Shown: piece by piece, positions 9,340-18,367 of the stretch
Layout of the letters: each line of letters opens with the position of its first letter
Numbering within the stretch: the stretch's first letter is position 1
Source: Idiomarina rhizosphaerae
GTDB taxonomy: Bacteria > Pseudomonadota > Gammaproteobacteria > Enterobacterales > Alteromonadaceae
Direction: 5' to 3'
NCBI RefSeq assembly: GCF_024159085.1
Contig: NZ_JAMZDE010000008.1
Coordinates: 310,001-374,000 of the forward strand
Length of the DNA: 64,000 nucleotides
Position numbers and translations under genes: made by a program
The notes under the pieces: model-generated
Database searches by the model: none
What the model was told of the DNA's origin: nothing
What the model saw: only the letters and a program-made list of their open reading frames with translations

Positions 9340-9819
9340 ATGGAAAAGTACGAAGAACTGCTGCTGGCCTTAAGAAAAGTTATTCGCGCTATCGACTTAT
9401 ACTCTAAGCAGTTAAATAAGTATTCCGGATTAACCGCGCCTCAGTTATTAATTCTGCGTGAAATAAATGCGGCAAACGGCATAACCGCCAGTAAAGTGGC
9501 ACAAAATATCAATCTAAGCCCGGCGACCGTCTCTAATGTCATCGAACGCCTTGAACATCGGCAGTTAATCCACAGACACCGTAGTGAACAAGACAAACGC
9601 AGGGTTTCTCTTTACCTCACTGAGCAGGGCCTGACTCTACTGGAAAAAGCACCACAGCCATTGCAGGAAGATTTCATAGAAAAGTTTCAGGCACTGGATG
9701 AATGGGAGCAGTCGTTGCTGCTCTCGTCAATGCAAAGAATTGCCAATATGATGGATGCGGAACGTCTCGACGCCGCGCCCGTACTTGAAGTTGGAAGCTA
9801 CCACAAACTGGACCATTAA
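9340..9819 (+). CDS. MarR-family transcriptional regulator
   Basis: A 159-residue protein with the winged helix-turn-helix of MarR regulators: LTAPQLLILREIN, recognition-helix region NLSPATVSNVIERLEHRQLI (about 58-77), then the wing EQDKRRVSLYLTEQG. It probably binds DNA as a dimer. The ligand and targets are unknown. Its stop is one base before the ATG of the exeM-like nuclease, so it may regulate its own operon, including that nuclease. A GAGG ribosome site precedes the start. Confidence 0.9.
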   Translation: MEKYEELLLALRKVIRAIDLYSKQLNKYSGLTAPQLLILREINAANGITASKVAQNINLSPATVSNVIERLEHRQLIHRHRSEQDKRRVSLYLTEQGLTLLEKAPQPLQEDFIEKFQALDEWEQSLLLSSMQRIANMMDAERLDAAPVLEVGSYHKLDH

Positions 9820-9820
9820 C

Positions 9821-11590
9821 ATGCACAAACGACTACTTAGCTTATTACCAGCTCTGCTTTTATCTGGAGCTGCAATTGCAGAAACCTGTGGAAATGACAA
9901 AGAGATTATTTCTATTTCACAGGTGCAGGGAGAAAGTGAACAGTCTCCAAAGGTTGGTAAGCAAGTAACCGTGCGCGGTATTGTTACCGCAAGCTGGCAG
10001 GCGCCTGAGCAACTTGGCGGCTTTTTTATTCACAGTTTGCCTGAGGATATGGATGAAAATTCTGCCACCTCAGAAGGTTTATTTATAGTCACTAATAAAC
10101 TGCATTCACAAGTTAATAACGGTGAATGGGTAAGAGTGACAGGACAAGTTGAAGAGCGTTCAGAATTAACCTCGTTAATAGAGGTATCCAATATAACAAC
10201 CTGCGGTGAAGCAAAAACACTTCCTGTGAGAACTGAGCTGGAACTCCCGGTTGAATCACTTGACGAGCTTGAAGCCTTAGAAGGTATGCCTGTCATTTTA
10301 TCCGCTACTAAAGGCGAGAGCCTGACAGTTTCCGGCAATTACAATTACCCTCGCTACGGTTTTTTCGATATCTCTGCAGGGCGCTTATGGACGCCGACTC
10401 AAATCGTTATGCCGGGAAAAGATGCAAAACTTCAGGCACAGGAAAACGAATTGAACCGCTTGCAGGTTGACGACAACAGCAATATTGTCGAGCCCCGTCC
10501 GCTGCCATTTACCGAGCTACAGTATGGTGAACAAGGCAGCTTACGCTCGGGTTCAACCCTGAAAAGCTTCTCGGGGATTATCAGTCAGTTCAATAACCGT
10601 TACCGAATTCAGCCAACCGACAACTTAGAACTAGAAACACCATCTGTGCAACCGCAACTGGCAGAGAAGTCAGATAATGCCGTACGCATCGCCAGTTTTA
10701 ATGTGCTGAACTTCTTTAATGGAAACGGCACCGGACAAGGTTTCCCGACTCCCAGAGGAGCCGACACTCCGGAGCAAATGCAACGACAACAGAAAAAAAT
10801 TGTGGCAGCACTAGCGGCTATTGATGCTGATGTTATTGGCTTAATGGAAATTGAGAATGACGGATTTGGTGAACGCAGCGCAATAATGCAATTGGTTAAG
10901 GCGTTGGAAAAAGCATCAGGAAAAGATTACGCAATAGCTGAGCCGCGTGCCGAAAAAATAGGAACAGACCAAATTACTGTCGGTATTATTTATCAACCGC
11001 AGCGTGTAAAACCGAGTTCTCACGCGATATTTACACGTCAGGGACCTTTCTCCTGGGGAAGCCGCCCTCCTCTTGCGCAGAGCTTTATCGACGCCAACAC
11101 AGATAAAGAATTCAGTGTTGTGGTGAATCATTTCAAATCGAAAGGCAGTTGTCCGGAAGACTCTGAAAGCCCTAACAGTAACCAAAATGATGGGCAGGCC
11201 TGCTGGAACGACTTAAGACTTCAGTCCTCGCAAGAGTTAACTCAATGGATTCAGAGCGAGTCTTTAGCAAACCCGGTATTACTGGGTGATTTTAATGCTT
11301 ACTATCAGGAAGATCCGGTACGTTATTTTACTGACAATGGTTTTTATAACCCTTCAGACGCAAAGGACTATTCTTACGTTTACGACAGTCAGGCCGGAGC
11401 TTTAGATCACGTTTTTGTTGCAGATTCACTTAAAAACGCGATTCAGGAGGTGTATCATCTACCCTTTAATGCTGACGAACCTCAGGTATATGACTACCGC
11501 GATGAGGCGTATTTTGCAGAAGGCCCTTTCCGCTCTTCTGACCATGACCCACTAGTACTGGACTTAGTTTTTTCCGGCTCAGGCATGTAG
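9821..11590 (+). CDS. ExeM/NucH-family extracellular endonuclease
   Basis: A secreted nuclease of 589 residues. The N-terminus MHKRLLSLLPALLLSGAAIA is a signal peptide. An OB-fold-like region follows (TVRGIVTASWQ about residue 48; RVTGQVEE), then an endonuclease/exonuclease/phosphatase domain from about residue 285: IASFNVLNFF, IGLMEIEND, VVNHFKSKGSCP, LLGDFNAY, LDHVFVAD and SSDHDPL. These hold the metal-binding Asn, Glu, Asp and His residues of the fold. Relatives degrade extracellular DNA for nutrition or biofilm release. I chose the ATG at 9821 over 9755 because it creates the signal peptide and follows the marR stop by one base. Unlike many ExeM proteins there is no C-terminal anchor. Confidence 0.92.
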   Translation: MHKRLLSLLPALLLSGAAIAETCGNDKEIISISQVQGESEQSPKVGKQVTVRGIVTASWQAPEQLGGFFIHSLPEDMDENSATSEGLFIVTNKLHSQVNNGEWVRVTGQVEERSELTSLIEVSNITTCGEAKTLPVRTELELPVESLDELEALEGMPVILSATKGESLTVSGNYNYPRYGFFDISAGRLWTPTQIVMPGKDAKLQAQENELNRLQVDDNSNIVEPRPLPFTELQYGEQGSLRSGSTLKSFSGIISQFNNRYRIQPTDNLELETPSVQPQLAEKSDNAVRIASFNVLNFFNGNGTGQGFPTPRGADTPEQMQRQQKKIVAALAAIDADVIGLMEIENDGFGERSAIMQLVKALEKASGKDYAIAEPRAEKIGTDQITVGIIYQPQRVKPSSHAIFTRQGPFSWGSRPPLAQSFIDANTDKEFSVVVNHFKSKGSCPEDSESPNSNQNDGQACWNDLRLQSSQELTQWIQSESLANPVLLGDFNAYYQEDPVRYFTDNGFYNPSDAKDYSYVYDSQAGALDHVFVADSLKNAIQEVYHLPFNADEPQVYDYRDEAYFAEGPFRSSDHDPLVLDLVFSGSGM

Positions 11591-12543
11591 GCATTATTGG
11601 TTCCAAAGTGAACCTCAAACTCCACACCAATTAACCACTGGCCGCTACGCTGTTCCGTCATAAGATTGCGAGGCCAGTGGTACCCAACCCAAGTTTCCAC
11701 AAAAAACCATTCCCGTAAGTATCGCTGACGATTAAGAAAGCGTAATCCATAGTCCTGAACTGGCACCTCATGGTCAGTATTACCCTCTATCCAGGTTTCT
11801 GTCGCCCAGGCTTTTTCTTGCCCATACAAATGATATAAACGCGCAGTACTGTTCCAGCGAACACCGTCCGTTTCTTCTGCAAAAGTACCTTTAGAAGCCC
11901 ACCTTAATAACCATGTGTCAGTTAACGTGGCTTCATAATCGACTCTCTGCGCAACACCGAAGCCGTCGCTGTCGCGCCAGAAAGCCGAAGACTGCATACG
12001 AACTTGCTGATTACCAGAAAAAACAAAACCGGTCATATAGCGGGCTCTGGCATAGGTATCAAACCGTAACCCACCACGGATACCTATGCTGTAGGATACT
12101 CGATGCGCTTCGTTAATTTCGGGATCAAAGCCTAAGCCCACTAGCCACTCTTCGTCTGACTGCGGGGAACGAATAACTGAAGGACGACCGGTAGAGTCAT
12201 CATCCAAAAACTCATTTTCATCAACCCGGCCAATGAACGCCGAAACGTTTTCTTTTAGCTTAGGTAAGGTTACCCGGGCTCTGAAGCGTGACTTAACTTC
12301 AAAGCCATCGTACTGATCCCATTGCGGCGCAACCGAAAGCCGCCCATATGAGCGTTCATATTGATTAATGCTTTCATCTCCGAACAAGCCGTCAAACCAG
12401 CGTGCGGTTGCGTCTACCGAAGTACCAAGCCCACTACGGAAACTGTCCAGCCACATATCATCGTCTTCATCAGCCTGTTGAGCTGCTGCAGCTGACTGGC
12501 AACCAAGAGTAAAAATAAAAGCTAACCAAGAAATCTTTTTCAT
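11494..12543 (-). CDS. Exported protein of unknown function, probably outer-membrane associated
   Basis: A 349-residue protein with a signal peptide ([21 protein letters not shown]). The body is rich in alternating aromatic/polar stretches ([38 protein letters not shown]) that look like beta strands, as in an outer-membrane barrel. Its strand-like part ends GVEFEVHFG. After that, a disordered Ser/Glu/Lys-rich tail of about 30 residues overlaps the 3' end of exeM by 97 bp on the opposite strand. A weak lipobox (TLGC) is possible, but cleavage after the alanines is as likely. I do not recognise the family. Confidence 0.75.
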   Translation of the reverse strand: MKKISWLAFIFTLGCQSAAAAQQADEDDDMWLDSFRSGLGTSVDATARWFDGLFGDESINQYERSYGRLSVAPQWDQYDGFEVKSRFRARVTLPKLKENVSAFIGRVDENEFLDDDSTGRPSVIRSPQSDEEWLVGLGFDPEINEAHRVSYSIGIRGGLRFDTYARARYMTGFVFSGNQQVRMQSSAFWRDSDGFGVAQRVDYEATLTDTWLLRWASKGTFAEETDGVRWNSTARLYHLYGQEKAWATETWIEGNTDHEVPVQDYGLRFLNRQRYLREWFFVETWVGYHWPRNLMTEQRSGQWLIGVEFEVHFGTNNAYMPEPEKTKSSTSGSWSEERKGPSAKYASSR

Positions 12544-12588
12544 ATTAAACGGTCTATAACTAAACACCACCTTTGGTTGGAGAACACT

Positions 12589-13701
12589 ATGTCGTTTCGC
12601 CTTATAATTGTTATTGTTGGTTTGTTAGTATCTTGTTTCAGCATGGCACAGAATAGCGGGCCAACAAAGCAAAAAGATGAAAAAGTCGCGACTTTTGCCG
12701 GCGGCTGCTTTTGGTGTGTTGAGGAAGCCTTTGAACAGATGCCCGGCGTCCGGGAAGTCATTTCTGGTTATAGTGGAGGTGACGAAGCTAATCCAACATA
12801 TGAACAGGTTTCTGCAGGTAAAACCGGACATACTGAAGCAGCGCAAATATATTACAACCCAGATATCGTAAGCTATGCAGCGTTACTTCAGAAATTATGG
12901 CGTATCAGTGACCCGACAGACAACGACGGACAGTTTGTAGACCGTGGTAAACAGTATCGCCCCGCTGTTTTTTATCACAATGATGAACAAAAGCGCATAG
13001 CTATGGAGTCGCGCGAATGGCTGGATAAAAATGGACCCTTCCCTGACCCGGTGGTTATTGAAATAACACCCTTTAAGAGCTTCTACAAAGCTGAAGAATA
13101 CCACCAGGACTATTACGACAAGAACCCCGTTCGCTACCGTATTTATACCTACAACTCGGGGCGTTATGACTTCGTTGAGAAGCATTGGGGCGATACCTCG
13201 GACGTTGACTATCAGCAATTTACGAATGACAACCCCACAGGTAAAGCTGAGCAGCAAAGCTTCGTTAAACCTAGTGACAGCGAACTGAAAAAACGCCTAA
13301 CGGATATTCAGTATGCAGTGACTCAGGAAGACCAAACGGAACCCGCCTTCGATAACCGCTACTGGGACAATGATCGCAAGGGTATTTATGTAGATGTAGT
13401 AAGTGGTGAGCCACTTTTCTCTTCAGCAGATAAATACGAATCGGGTACCGGCTGGCCAAGTTTTACTAAACCCATAAGCCCAGACGCGGTAGTAGAAAAA
13501 GATGACAGCAGCTGGTTCTACACCCGTACTGAAATTCGCAGCCGCAAAGCAGACTCTCATGTAGGCCACGTTTTTAATGATGGTCCACCGCCTACTGGTT
13601 TAAGATACTGCATGAATTCAGCGGCACTGCGCTTTATTCCTTTAGAAAAAATGGAGGAAGAAGGGTACGGCGACTACATTCCTGCAGTCACCGATGATTA
13701 G
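12589..13701 (+). CDS. msrAB: Exported fused peptide-methionine sulfoxide reductase MsrA-MsrB
   Basis: Repairs methionine-S-sulfoxide (MsrA half) and methionine-R-sulfoxide (MsrB half) in proteins. The 370-residue protein has an N-terminal signal or anchor ([20 protein letters not shown]), so it acts in the envelope. MsrA follows with GGCFWCVEE (catalytic Cys40) and then [10 protein letters not shown]. MsrB starts near residue 230, with [19 protein letters not shown] and the catalytic Cys in [11 protein letters not shown]. The MsrB half lacks the zinc CxxC pairs. The frame is open from a TTG at 12577, but the ATG at 12589 with GGAG upstream is better. It resembles the PilB/MsrAB fusions minus the thioredoxin domain, so an outside reductant is needed. 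Confidence 0.93.
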   Translation: MSFRLIIVIVGLLVSCFSMAQNSGPTKQKDEKVATFAGGCFWCVEEAFEQMPGVREVISGYSGGDEANPTYEQVSAGKTGHTEAAQIYYNPDIVSYAALLQKLWRISDPTDNDGQFVDRGKQYRPAVFYHNDEQKRIAMESREWLDKNGPFPDPVVIEITPFKSFYKAEEYHQDYYDKNPVRYRIYTYNSGRYDFVEKHWGDTSDVDYQQFTNDNPTGKAEQQSFVKPSDSELKKRLTDIQYAVTQEDQTEPAFDNRYWDNDRKGIYVDVVSGEPLFSSADKYESGTGWPSFTKPISPDAVVEKDDSSWFYTRTEIRSRKADSHVGHVFNDGPPPTGLRYCMNSAALRFIPLEKMEEEGYGDYIPAVTDD

Positions 13702-13715
13702 TTAAGCGGTAATAA

Positions 13716-15731
13716 TCAGGCCGTCCAGCCCAGCTCAGTAGCGCGCTGCTGAGCTTGCTTGGGCACATCAGTTGCCACAAAGTGATGATGCAGCACCTGA
13801 ACACCCAGCATATGGTTGATGACGGCATCAAGCTGCACACGCTCTTCATTCGGAACATTCTCATCCTGATGTCGTTCAAAGGTCCGCACCACTTCGTCGT
13901 AATCCAGCAGACCGGCTGACTTCACTGCCTCAGCATTCAGAAACTGATCTGCCAGCTTCTCAACGGCTTTCCATTTCTCCGGGTCGGTGTGCGCCGGCGG
14001 TGCCATAAAAGCGAACTTTTCACGTTTATACAGCGTTTCCGGCAACAAGCCTTTCATGGCTTCACGCAACACATATTTTTCTTTATTGCCTTTAATGCGC
14101 AGGTGCGGCGGCACAGTGAAAGCATATTCCGCTAAGTGATGATCTAAAAATGCCGGGCGCGCCTCCATTGAATTAGCCATATCCACCCGGTCACCGCCCC
14201 AGGTCAGAATTTGCCCTTCCAGCATGGTTTTAATCCAGACATACTGAGCTCTGTCCAGCGGGTGCCGACCGTCCAGCATGTCTTTATCAAGTGTGTTGGC
14301 AATAGCCTGGCTGGGGTCATAGCCTTCAACCTGCTTCCGCTTTTTCTCTGACATAAGCGGCAAAGCAACCGATGAGCAGGAAAGCCACGGCTGCACACAA
14401 CTTGGAGTAAAGCCCATTTTCTGGTTAAAAGCTTCGCAGACAAACTCTTCGCGAGCCAACATCGCGCCTTTAAAGAGTTTATTGTTTTTCTCCAACAGCT
14501 CCTGCCACTCAACCCGCTCCACTTCCGGCAAATGGTCAAGTCCATGCAGGAACATGTCTTTTCTAAAAGCCGGGTAACCTGCAAAGAGCTCATCAGAACC
14601 CTCTCCGGTCATCACGACTTTATAACCGGCTTCGTGTACCTCTTTACTCATCAGATACTTGGCCACACCCAGCGTGTTGTATATGGTTCGCTCGGTGTGC
14701 CACAAGGTTTTCACAAAATGGTCATAGAGGTCATCGGCTTTAAGCCGCATAATATGGTGGTCAGCCTGAGTGGCTTCAGCCATTTCCTCTGCTATGGGGG
14801 TTTCATCGTAGTCAGCAGAATCAAAACCTATGGTAAAGGCTTTTACCGAGGTTTGAGTTGAGGCAGATGCAAGCCCAAGAATGGCGCATGAATCAATACC
14901 ACCGGACAAATAGCAACCGACAGGTACGTCAGCTGTCATTCGGTGCTGAACGGCTTCCAGTAACTTTGCACGAACGCCTTCAATGTAAGTCTCTTCGTCA
15001 ACATCGGCGCCCGGGTAGCTCTCTTCCGGTGGAAAGTCGACATCCCAGTACTTATGCTCTGTTGCAACCACTTTGCCATTTTTGCGCTGCAACTTAATCA
15101 CATAACCCGGCTGAACCTGATTAATCCCTTCAAAAGCCGTAGAGCCCGGAACCATCACTTGAATCAGCTGGTGGTATAAGCCCTCTGCCGAAAACTCCCG
15201 TTTAACCTCAGGGTGGGCAAACAGTACTTTCAGTTCAGACCCAAACACCACACCGTGCTCCGTTTCCGTCCAGTACAAAGGCTTAATTCCAAACCTGTCG
15301 CGCACCAGATACAGGCTTTCATCTTTTGCATCGAATAAGCCGAAAGCAAACTCTCCACGAAGCTCCTTTAGAGTGTCCTCCAGTCCGTAACGCTCAAACA
15401 GGTGAAGAACAATTTCAGAGTCACTTTTACTGTTAAACCGTGCGCCACGAGCGGTTAAGTCCGCACGTATGCGTTTAAAGTCGTAAAATTCACCGTTGTG
15501 AGTCAGCATCAGTCGTTTATCGGCTGATATAAAAGGTTGCCGACCTCGCTTTTCATCCAGGTCGATAATGGATAATCGGGCGTGACTAAATCCCACACCA
15601 TAGTCTTGTTGTACTTCATAACCAAACCCGTCAGGGCCACGATGATGCATTATCGCAGCCATATTCACTAAGGTTTGGGGTTCAATCGCTCTTTCCGTTT
15701 GATGATGAAAAACGCCAGCAATTCCGCACAT
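13716..15731 (-). CDS. asnB: Glutamine-hydrolysing asparagine synthase-like amidotransferase (long form)
   Basis: A 671-residue enzyme. Cys2 (MCGIAGVF) is the N-terminal nucleophile of the glutaminase domain, supported by MHHRGPDG and HNGEFYD. The synthase domain has the PPi loop SGGIDSCAIL (about residue 270) and TGEGSDELFAGY. The family forms an amide from a carboxylate, ATP and glutamine; the textbook substrate is aspartate. At 671 residues it is over 100 longer than E. coli AsnB (554) and closer to the long AsnB-like amidotransferases found in specialised pathways. It is the last gene of a five-gene operon with a symporter and an unusual carbamoyltransferase, so the substrate may not be aspartate. 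GAGGAAA lies before its ATG. Confidence 0.88.
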   Translation of the reverse strand: MCGIAGVFHHQTERAIEPQTLVNMAAIMHHRGPDGFGYEVQQDYGVGFSHARLSIIDLDEKRGRQPFISADKRLMLTHNGEFYDFKRIRADLTARGARFNSKSDSEIVLHLFERYGLEDTLKELRGEFAFGLFDAKDESLYLVRDRFGIKPLYWTETEHGVVFGSELKVLFAHPEVKREFSAEGLYHQLIQVMVPGSTAFEGINQVQPGYVIKLQRKNGKVVATEHKYWDVDFPPEESYPGADVDEETYIEGVRAKLLEAVQHRMTADVPVGCYLSGGIDSCAILGLASASTQTSVKAFTIGFDSADYDETPIAEEMAEATQADHHIMRLKADDLYDHFVKTLWHTERTIYNTLGVAKYLMSKEVHEAGYKVVMTGEGSDELFAGYPAFRKDMFLHGLDHLPEVERVEWQELLEKNNKLFKGAMLAREEFVCEAFNQKMGFTPSCVQPWLSCSSVALPLMSEKKRKQVEGYDPSQAIANTLDKDMLDGRHPLDRAQYVWIKTMLEGQILTWGGDRVDMANSMEARPAFLDHHLAEYAFTVPPHLRIKGNKEKYVLREAMKGLLPETLYKREKFAFMAPPAHTDPEKWKAVEKLADQFLNAEAVKSAGLLDYDEVVRTFERHQDENVPNEERVQLDAVINHMLGVQVLHHHFVATDVPKQAQQRATELGWTA

Positions 15732-15749
15732 TCTTTGCTTTTCCTCGTA

Positions 15750-16817
15750 TCAGACGACATCAATGACGCGTTCAGCTCGCTGTACCATACAGGTCAGTAG
15801 CGCCATACGTAAAAACACCGCCCCCCGTGCCTGGCTGAAATACCAGTTATGAGGCGTATGGTCGAGATCGGCGGATAATTCTTCACCGCGCGCTAATGGG
15901 TGTAAAATAATAGCGCTGTCTTTTAGCGGTGACTGCGCCGTTAAATGAAACTCACTGCCATAAGTACTAAAGGTATCACCTTCCCACGAAATAGCGTTGA
16001 TATAAACGACATCGAGCTCTGGTAGTACCTGCTCTAAATCCCGGGTCGTACGAATGTTTATTCCGGCTTGCTCAATCTGTTCTCGTTGCTCACTTCCAAA
16101 TAGCTGAGTCGACGATTCTTCATCATGAATAATGACAATTTCATCGATTGCTTTTGGAAACTTTACTAAACATTTAATAAAGCTACGCACTGTGCGCATT
16201 TTATTTGGCACACCAATAATGCCAATTTTTATTGGTGCTTTATCGGCTTCGTCCGTCACTAAATCGGGGCGCCATTTAAACATTGCATACATATCCGTAA
16301 GCGCCTGAGTTGGATGCTCATCTGAACCATTACCCGCATTAATAATGGGAATGCGCAATGAGTCGATCATCTCTTCCAGTGAGGTTTCATTATTGTCCCT
16401 CAACACCACACAATCACCATAGTTATTAAACATTTCAGCCACATCGGCTAAACGCTCACCTTTGGCTATGCCGGTAGTAGAACGATCCGTAATTGACATG
16501 ATATCGCCGCCCAGACGGTGCCAGGCGCTTTCAAATGACAAACGAGTACGAGTACTTGGCTCGTAAAACGCGCTGATTAAAATTTTGCCTTGTAACGATG
16601 TGCTAAAACGACGAGGGTTAGCCTCGTACTTGGCAGCAAGCCGGAACAGCTGCAACATACCCAATCGCGAAAATTGATCTGCAGACACAACATGCTGATT
16701 CGACAAGTTCAGCAAGTAATCACCATCTTCCTGAATTGCTTTCAATAACGCCTTTGGATGAGCATCGCCACAAACATCGGGGCGATCCCGTTCAAAGGAG
16801 ACATCCTTTATAGTCAT
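15750..16817 (-). CDS. Aspartate/ornithine carbamoyltransferase-family enzyme with altered amino-acid site
   Basis: A 355-residue homologue of PyrB. The carbamoyl-phosphate site is intact: FYEPSTRTRLSFE (S-T-R-T), AKGERLADV (the Lys of the 80s loop), VVLRDNN (Arg105 of E. coli), EHPTQALTD (His134/Gln137) and KMRTVRS (Arg167). But where E. coli has YMTRVQKER (Arg229/Gln231, which hold aspartate), this protein has YINAISWEG, and HPLPR is HPLAR. TPHNWYFSQA at the C-terminus confirms the family. It could be a divergent aspartate transcarbamoylase, or an enzyme carbamoylating a different amine. It starts four bases after the stop of a 40-residue membrane protein and 18 bp before asnB. No pyrI-like regulatory gene is adjacent. 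Confidence 0.82.
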   Translation of the reverse strand: MTIKDVSFERDRPDVCGDAHPKALLKAIQEDGDYLLNLSNQHVVSADQFSRLGMLQLFRLAAKYEANPRRFSTSLQGKILISAFYEPSTRTRLSFESAWHRLGGDIMSITDRSTTGIAKGERLADVAEMFNNYGDCVVLRDNNETSLEEMIDSLRIPIINAGNGSDEHPTQALTDMYAMFKWRPDLVTDEADKAPIKIGIIGVPNKMRTVRSFIKCLVKFPKAIDEIVIIHDEESSTQLFGSEQREQIEQAGINIRTTRDLEQVLPELDVVYINAISWEGDTFSTYGSEFHLTAQSPLKDSAIILHPLARGEELSADLDHTPHNWYFSQARGAVFLRMALLTCMVQRAERVIDVV

Positions 16818-16821
16818 ACAA

Positions 16822-16944
16822 TTACCATATGGTTTTAGAAATAAAATCTTTAATAAAAAGCCCCAGTAACAAAACCGGAGCTAAGCAAGTCATTATTAGC
16901 GCCAAAGAAATTAACCACTCAAAAGCCAGTTCACTAATTAGCAT
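16822..16944 (-). CDS. Small membrane protein (40 residues), putative symporter accessory protein
   Basis: The reverse strand encodes 40 residues beginning MLISELAFEWLISLALIMTC, with one long hydrophobic helix and a short basic tail (FIKDFISKTIW). Its ATG lies inside the end of the symporter gene, overlapping it by 11 bp, and its stop is four bases before the carbamoyltransferase ATG, so it is flanked by translational coupling on both sides. Short single-helix proteins are known beside sodium/solute symporters (the 'symporter small accessory protein' type, and YhdT beside PanF). Membership is inferred from size, position and hydrophobicity. Confidence 0.7.
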   Translation of the reverse strand: MLISELAFEWLISLALIMTCLAPVLLLGLFIKDFISKTIW

Positions 16945-18367
16945 TTGACTGCTCCTTCTCATTTAGCCCGTCCCAGTCAAACTCTTCGCGACTGCGTAAA
17001 ATGCCTATTAGACATATTAGACCGGAAACCGCACATGACACTAAAGCGGCGACATAGAAGCCGACAACAAAGTAACTCAGCATACCAAATGCCGTACCGA
17101 ACGCCATAGCGCAAGCCGCGTATGTTCCCGTCAACCGACGGTGATACAGCCCCAGTACTATTGGCCAGATGGTGCTGGCAACAAAAGCCCCGGCAAAATT
17201 TAATAAAGCACCTAAGGTCGCAACGCGCGGCAAGCACAATAACCAGGTAACAATTCCTAAGCCTAGAATACAACTGCGATTAAAGCGCATTAATGTTTTG
17301 TCGCTGGCTTTAGGTTTCAGTTTTTTATGGAAAATATCCTGTGTAACTAAGTCAGAGGTTGCAGCAAGTAATGAGTCCAGACTGGATGCCAACGCAGAGA
17401 AAATTACGATGAAAACGATAATCGCGCCAACTTTACCTAATACAGCGGCTGCAACAGTCGGACCAATCATATCGGGGCTTGGCGGGAAAATGCCCAGCTG
17501 CGGCGCTGCTAATGCAATGAACCCGGTAACAATAGGAATGGGCAGCCATAATAAGCCACCGGTTAAATAAGCCTTGTAGGCCACATTCTTTTTAAAAGAT
17601 AAAGCCCGTGACCACCAGACATTGGAGTGAAAGATTTCCCCAAGTCCGAAGAAGATATTGTTAAACAAAAACATAACAGCGGCCGGAAACAACATATCCA
17701 ACAGTTGCGGATGTTCGCTTGTCAGGTTGCTGTGAATGCTCTGCAGGCCAACATTGTCAATTATCCAGTAAGCGATAAAACTGATACCAACAATGATAAT
17801 TAAAGCCTGAATAAAGTCGGTGGCAATAACTGCCCGCATTCCGCCAAAGAGTGTATAGCCGACACAAATTATCAGTATGGTAGTCATGCCAATGTGATAA
17901 TCGAGCCCACTGAGTGACTCAAGCAAAATGCCCCCGGCCATTCCCAGACTAATTAACCAGCCAAAAGCGTAAACCACAGAAATGATGATAAAAACAAGCC
18001 AGGCCAGGTTGCCATAACGTAAACGAACAAAGTCGCCAGATGTATAACCATTTGGCAGCAGCTCCTTAATGCGTTTAGCCATAGGCGCAAACAGCACTAA
18101 GCCCAGGGCGGCAAAGGAATACCCTACCATTCCCCAAATACCGAACTGATAGGTTAACTGGGGTGCAACCAGCGTAGTATTACTGGTCACCCAGGTTGCC
18201 ATAGCCGTTGCCGCGGCAAACGCAAAACCGACATTCCGCCCTGCCAGAGCAAAATCCTCGTGGCTGCGGTTCTTCCGCCCCAGCCAATAACCAAAGGCTA
18301 CCCAGAACACCCCAAACAGGACGATAATAGTGATGCCGGTACTCGTATCCAGTGCGAACTCAGTCAT
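16934..18367 (-). CDS. Sodium/solute symporter (SSS family)
   Basis: A 477-residue integral membrane protein with about 13 hydrophobic segments and typical SSS features: an N-terminal helix followed by YWLGRKNRSHEDFALAGRNVGF, the GYTSGDFVRLRYGN loop, TLFGGMRAVIATDFIQ, and SALASSLDSLLAATSDLVTQDI (the Na2-site helix). It should couple Na+ entry to uptake of an organic solute; the substrate cannot be read from sequence. It overlaps the upstream Fn3-like gene by 8 bp and the downstream micro-protein by 11 bp, so all three are probably made together. Being tied to a carbamoyltransferase and an amidotransferase suggests an amino acid or ureido compound as cargo. Confidence 0.9.
   Translation of the reverse strand: MTEFALDTSTGITIIVLFGVFWVAFGYWLGRKNRSHEDFALAGRNVGFAFAAATAMATWVTSNTTLVAPQLTYQFGIWGMVGYSFAALGLVLFAPMAKRIKELLPNGYTSGDFVRLRYGNLAWLVFIIISVVYAFGWLISLGMAGGILLESLSGLDYHIGMTTILIICVGYTLFGGMRAVIATDFIQALIIIVGISFIAYWIIDNVGLQSIHSNLTSEHPQLLDMLFPAAVMFLFNNIFFGLGEIFHSNVWWSRALSFKKNVAYKAYLTGGLLWLPIPIVTGFIALAAPQLGIFPPSPDMIGPTVAAAVLGKVGAIIVFIVIFSALASSLDSLLAATSDLVTQDIFHKKLKPKASDKTLMRFNRSCILGLGIVTWLLCLPRVATLGALLNFAGAFVASTIWPIVLGLYHRRLTGTYAACAMAFGTAFGMLSYFVVGFYVAALVSCAVSGLICLIGILRSREEFDWDGLNEKEQSNAN

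Noticed and set aside
9755-9820. N-terminal extension of the ExeM-like nuclease into marR
   Set aside because: It destroys the signal peptide, and the ATG at 9821 directly follows the marR stop.
12577-12588. TTG start for msrAB four codons upstream
   Set aside because: The ATG at 12589 has GGAG at the right distance and gives a normal signal peptide.
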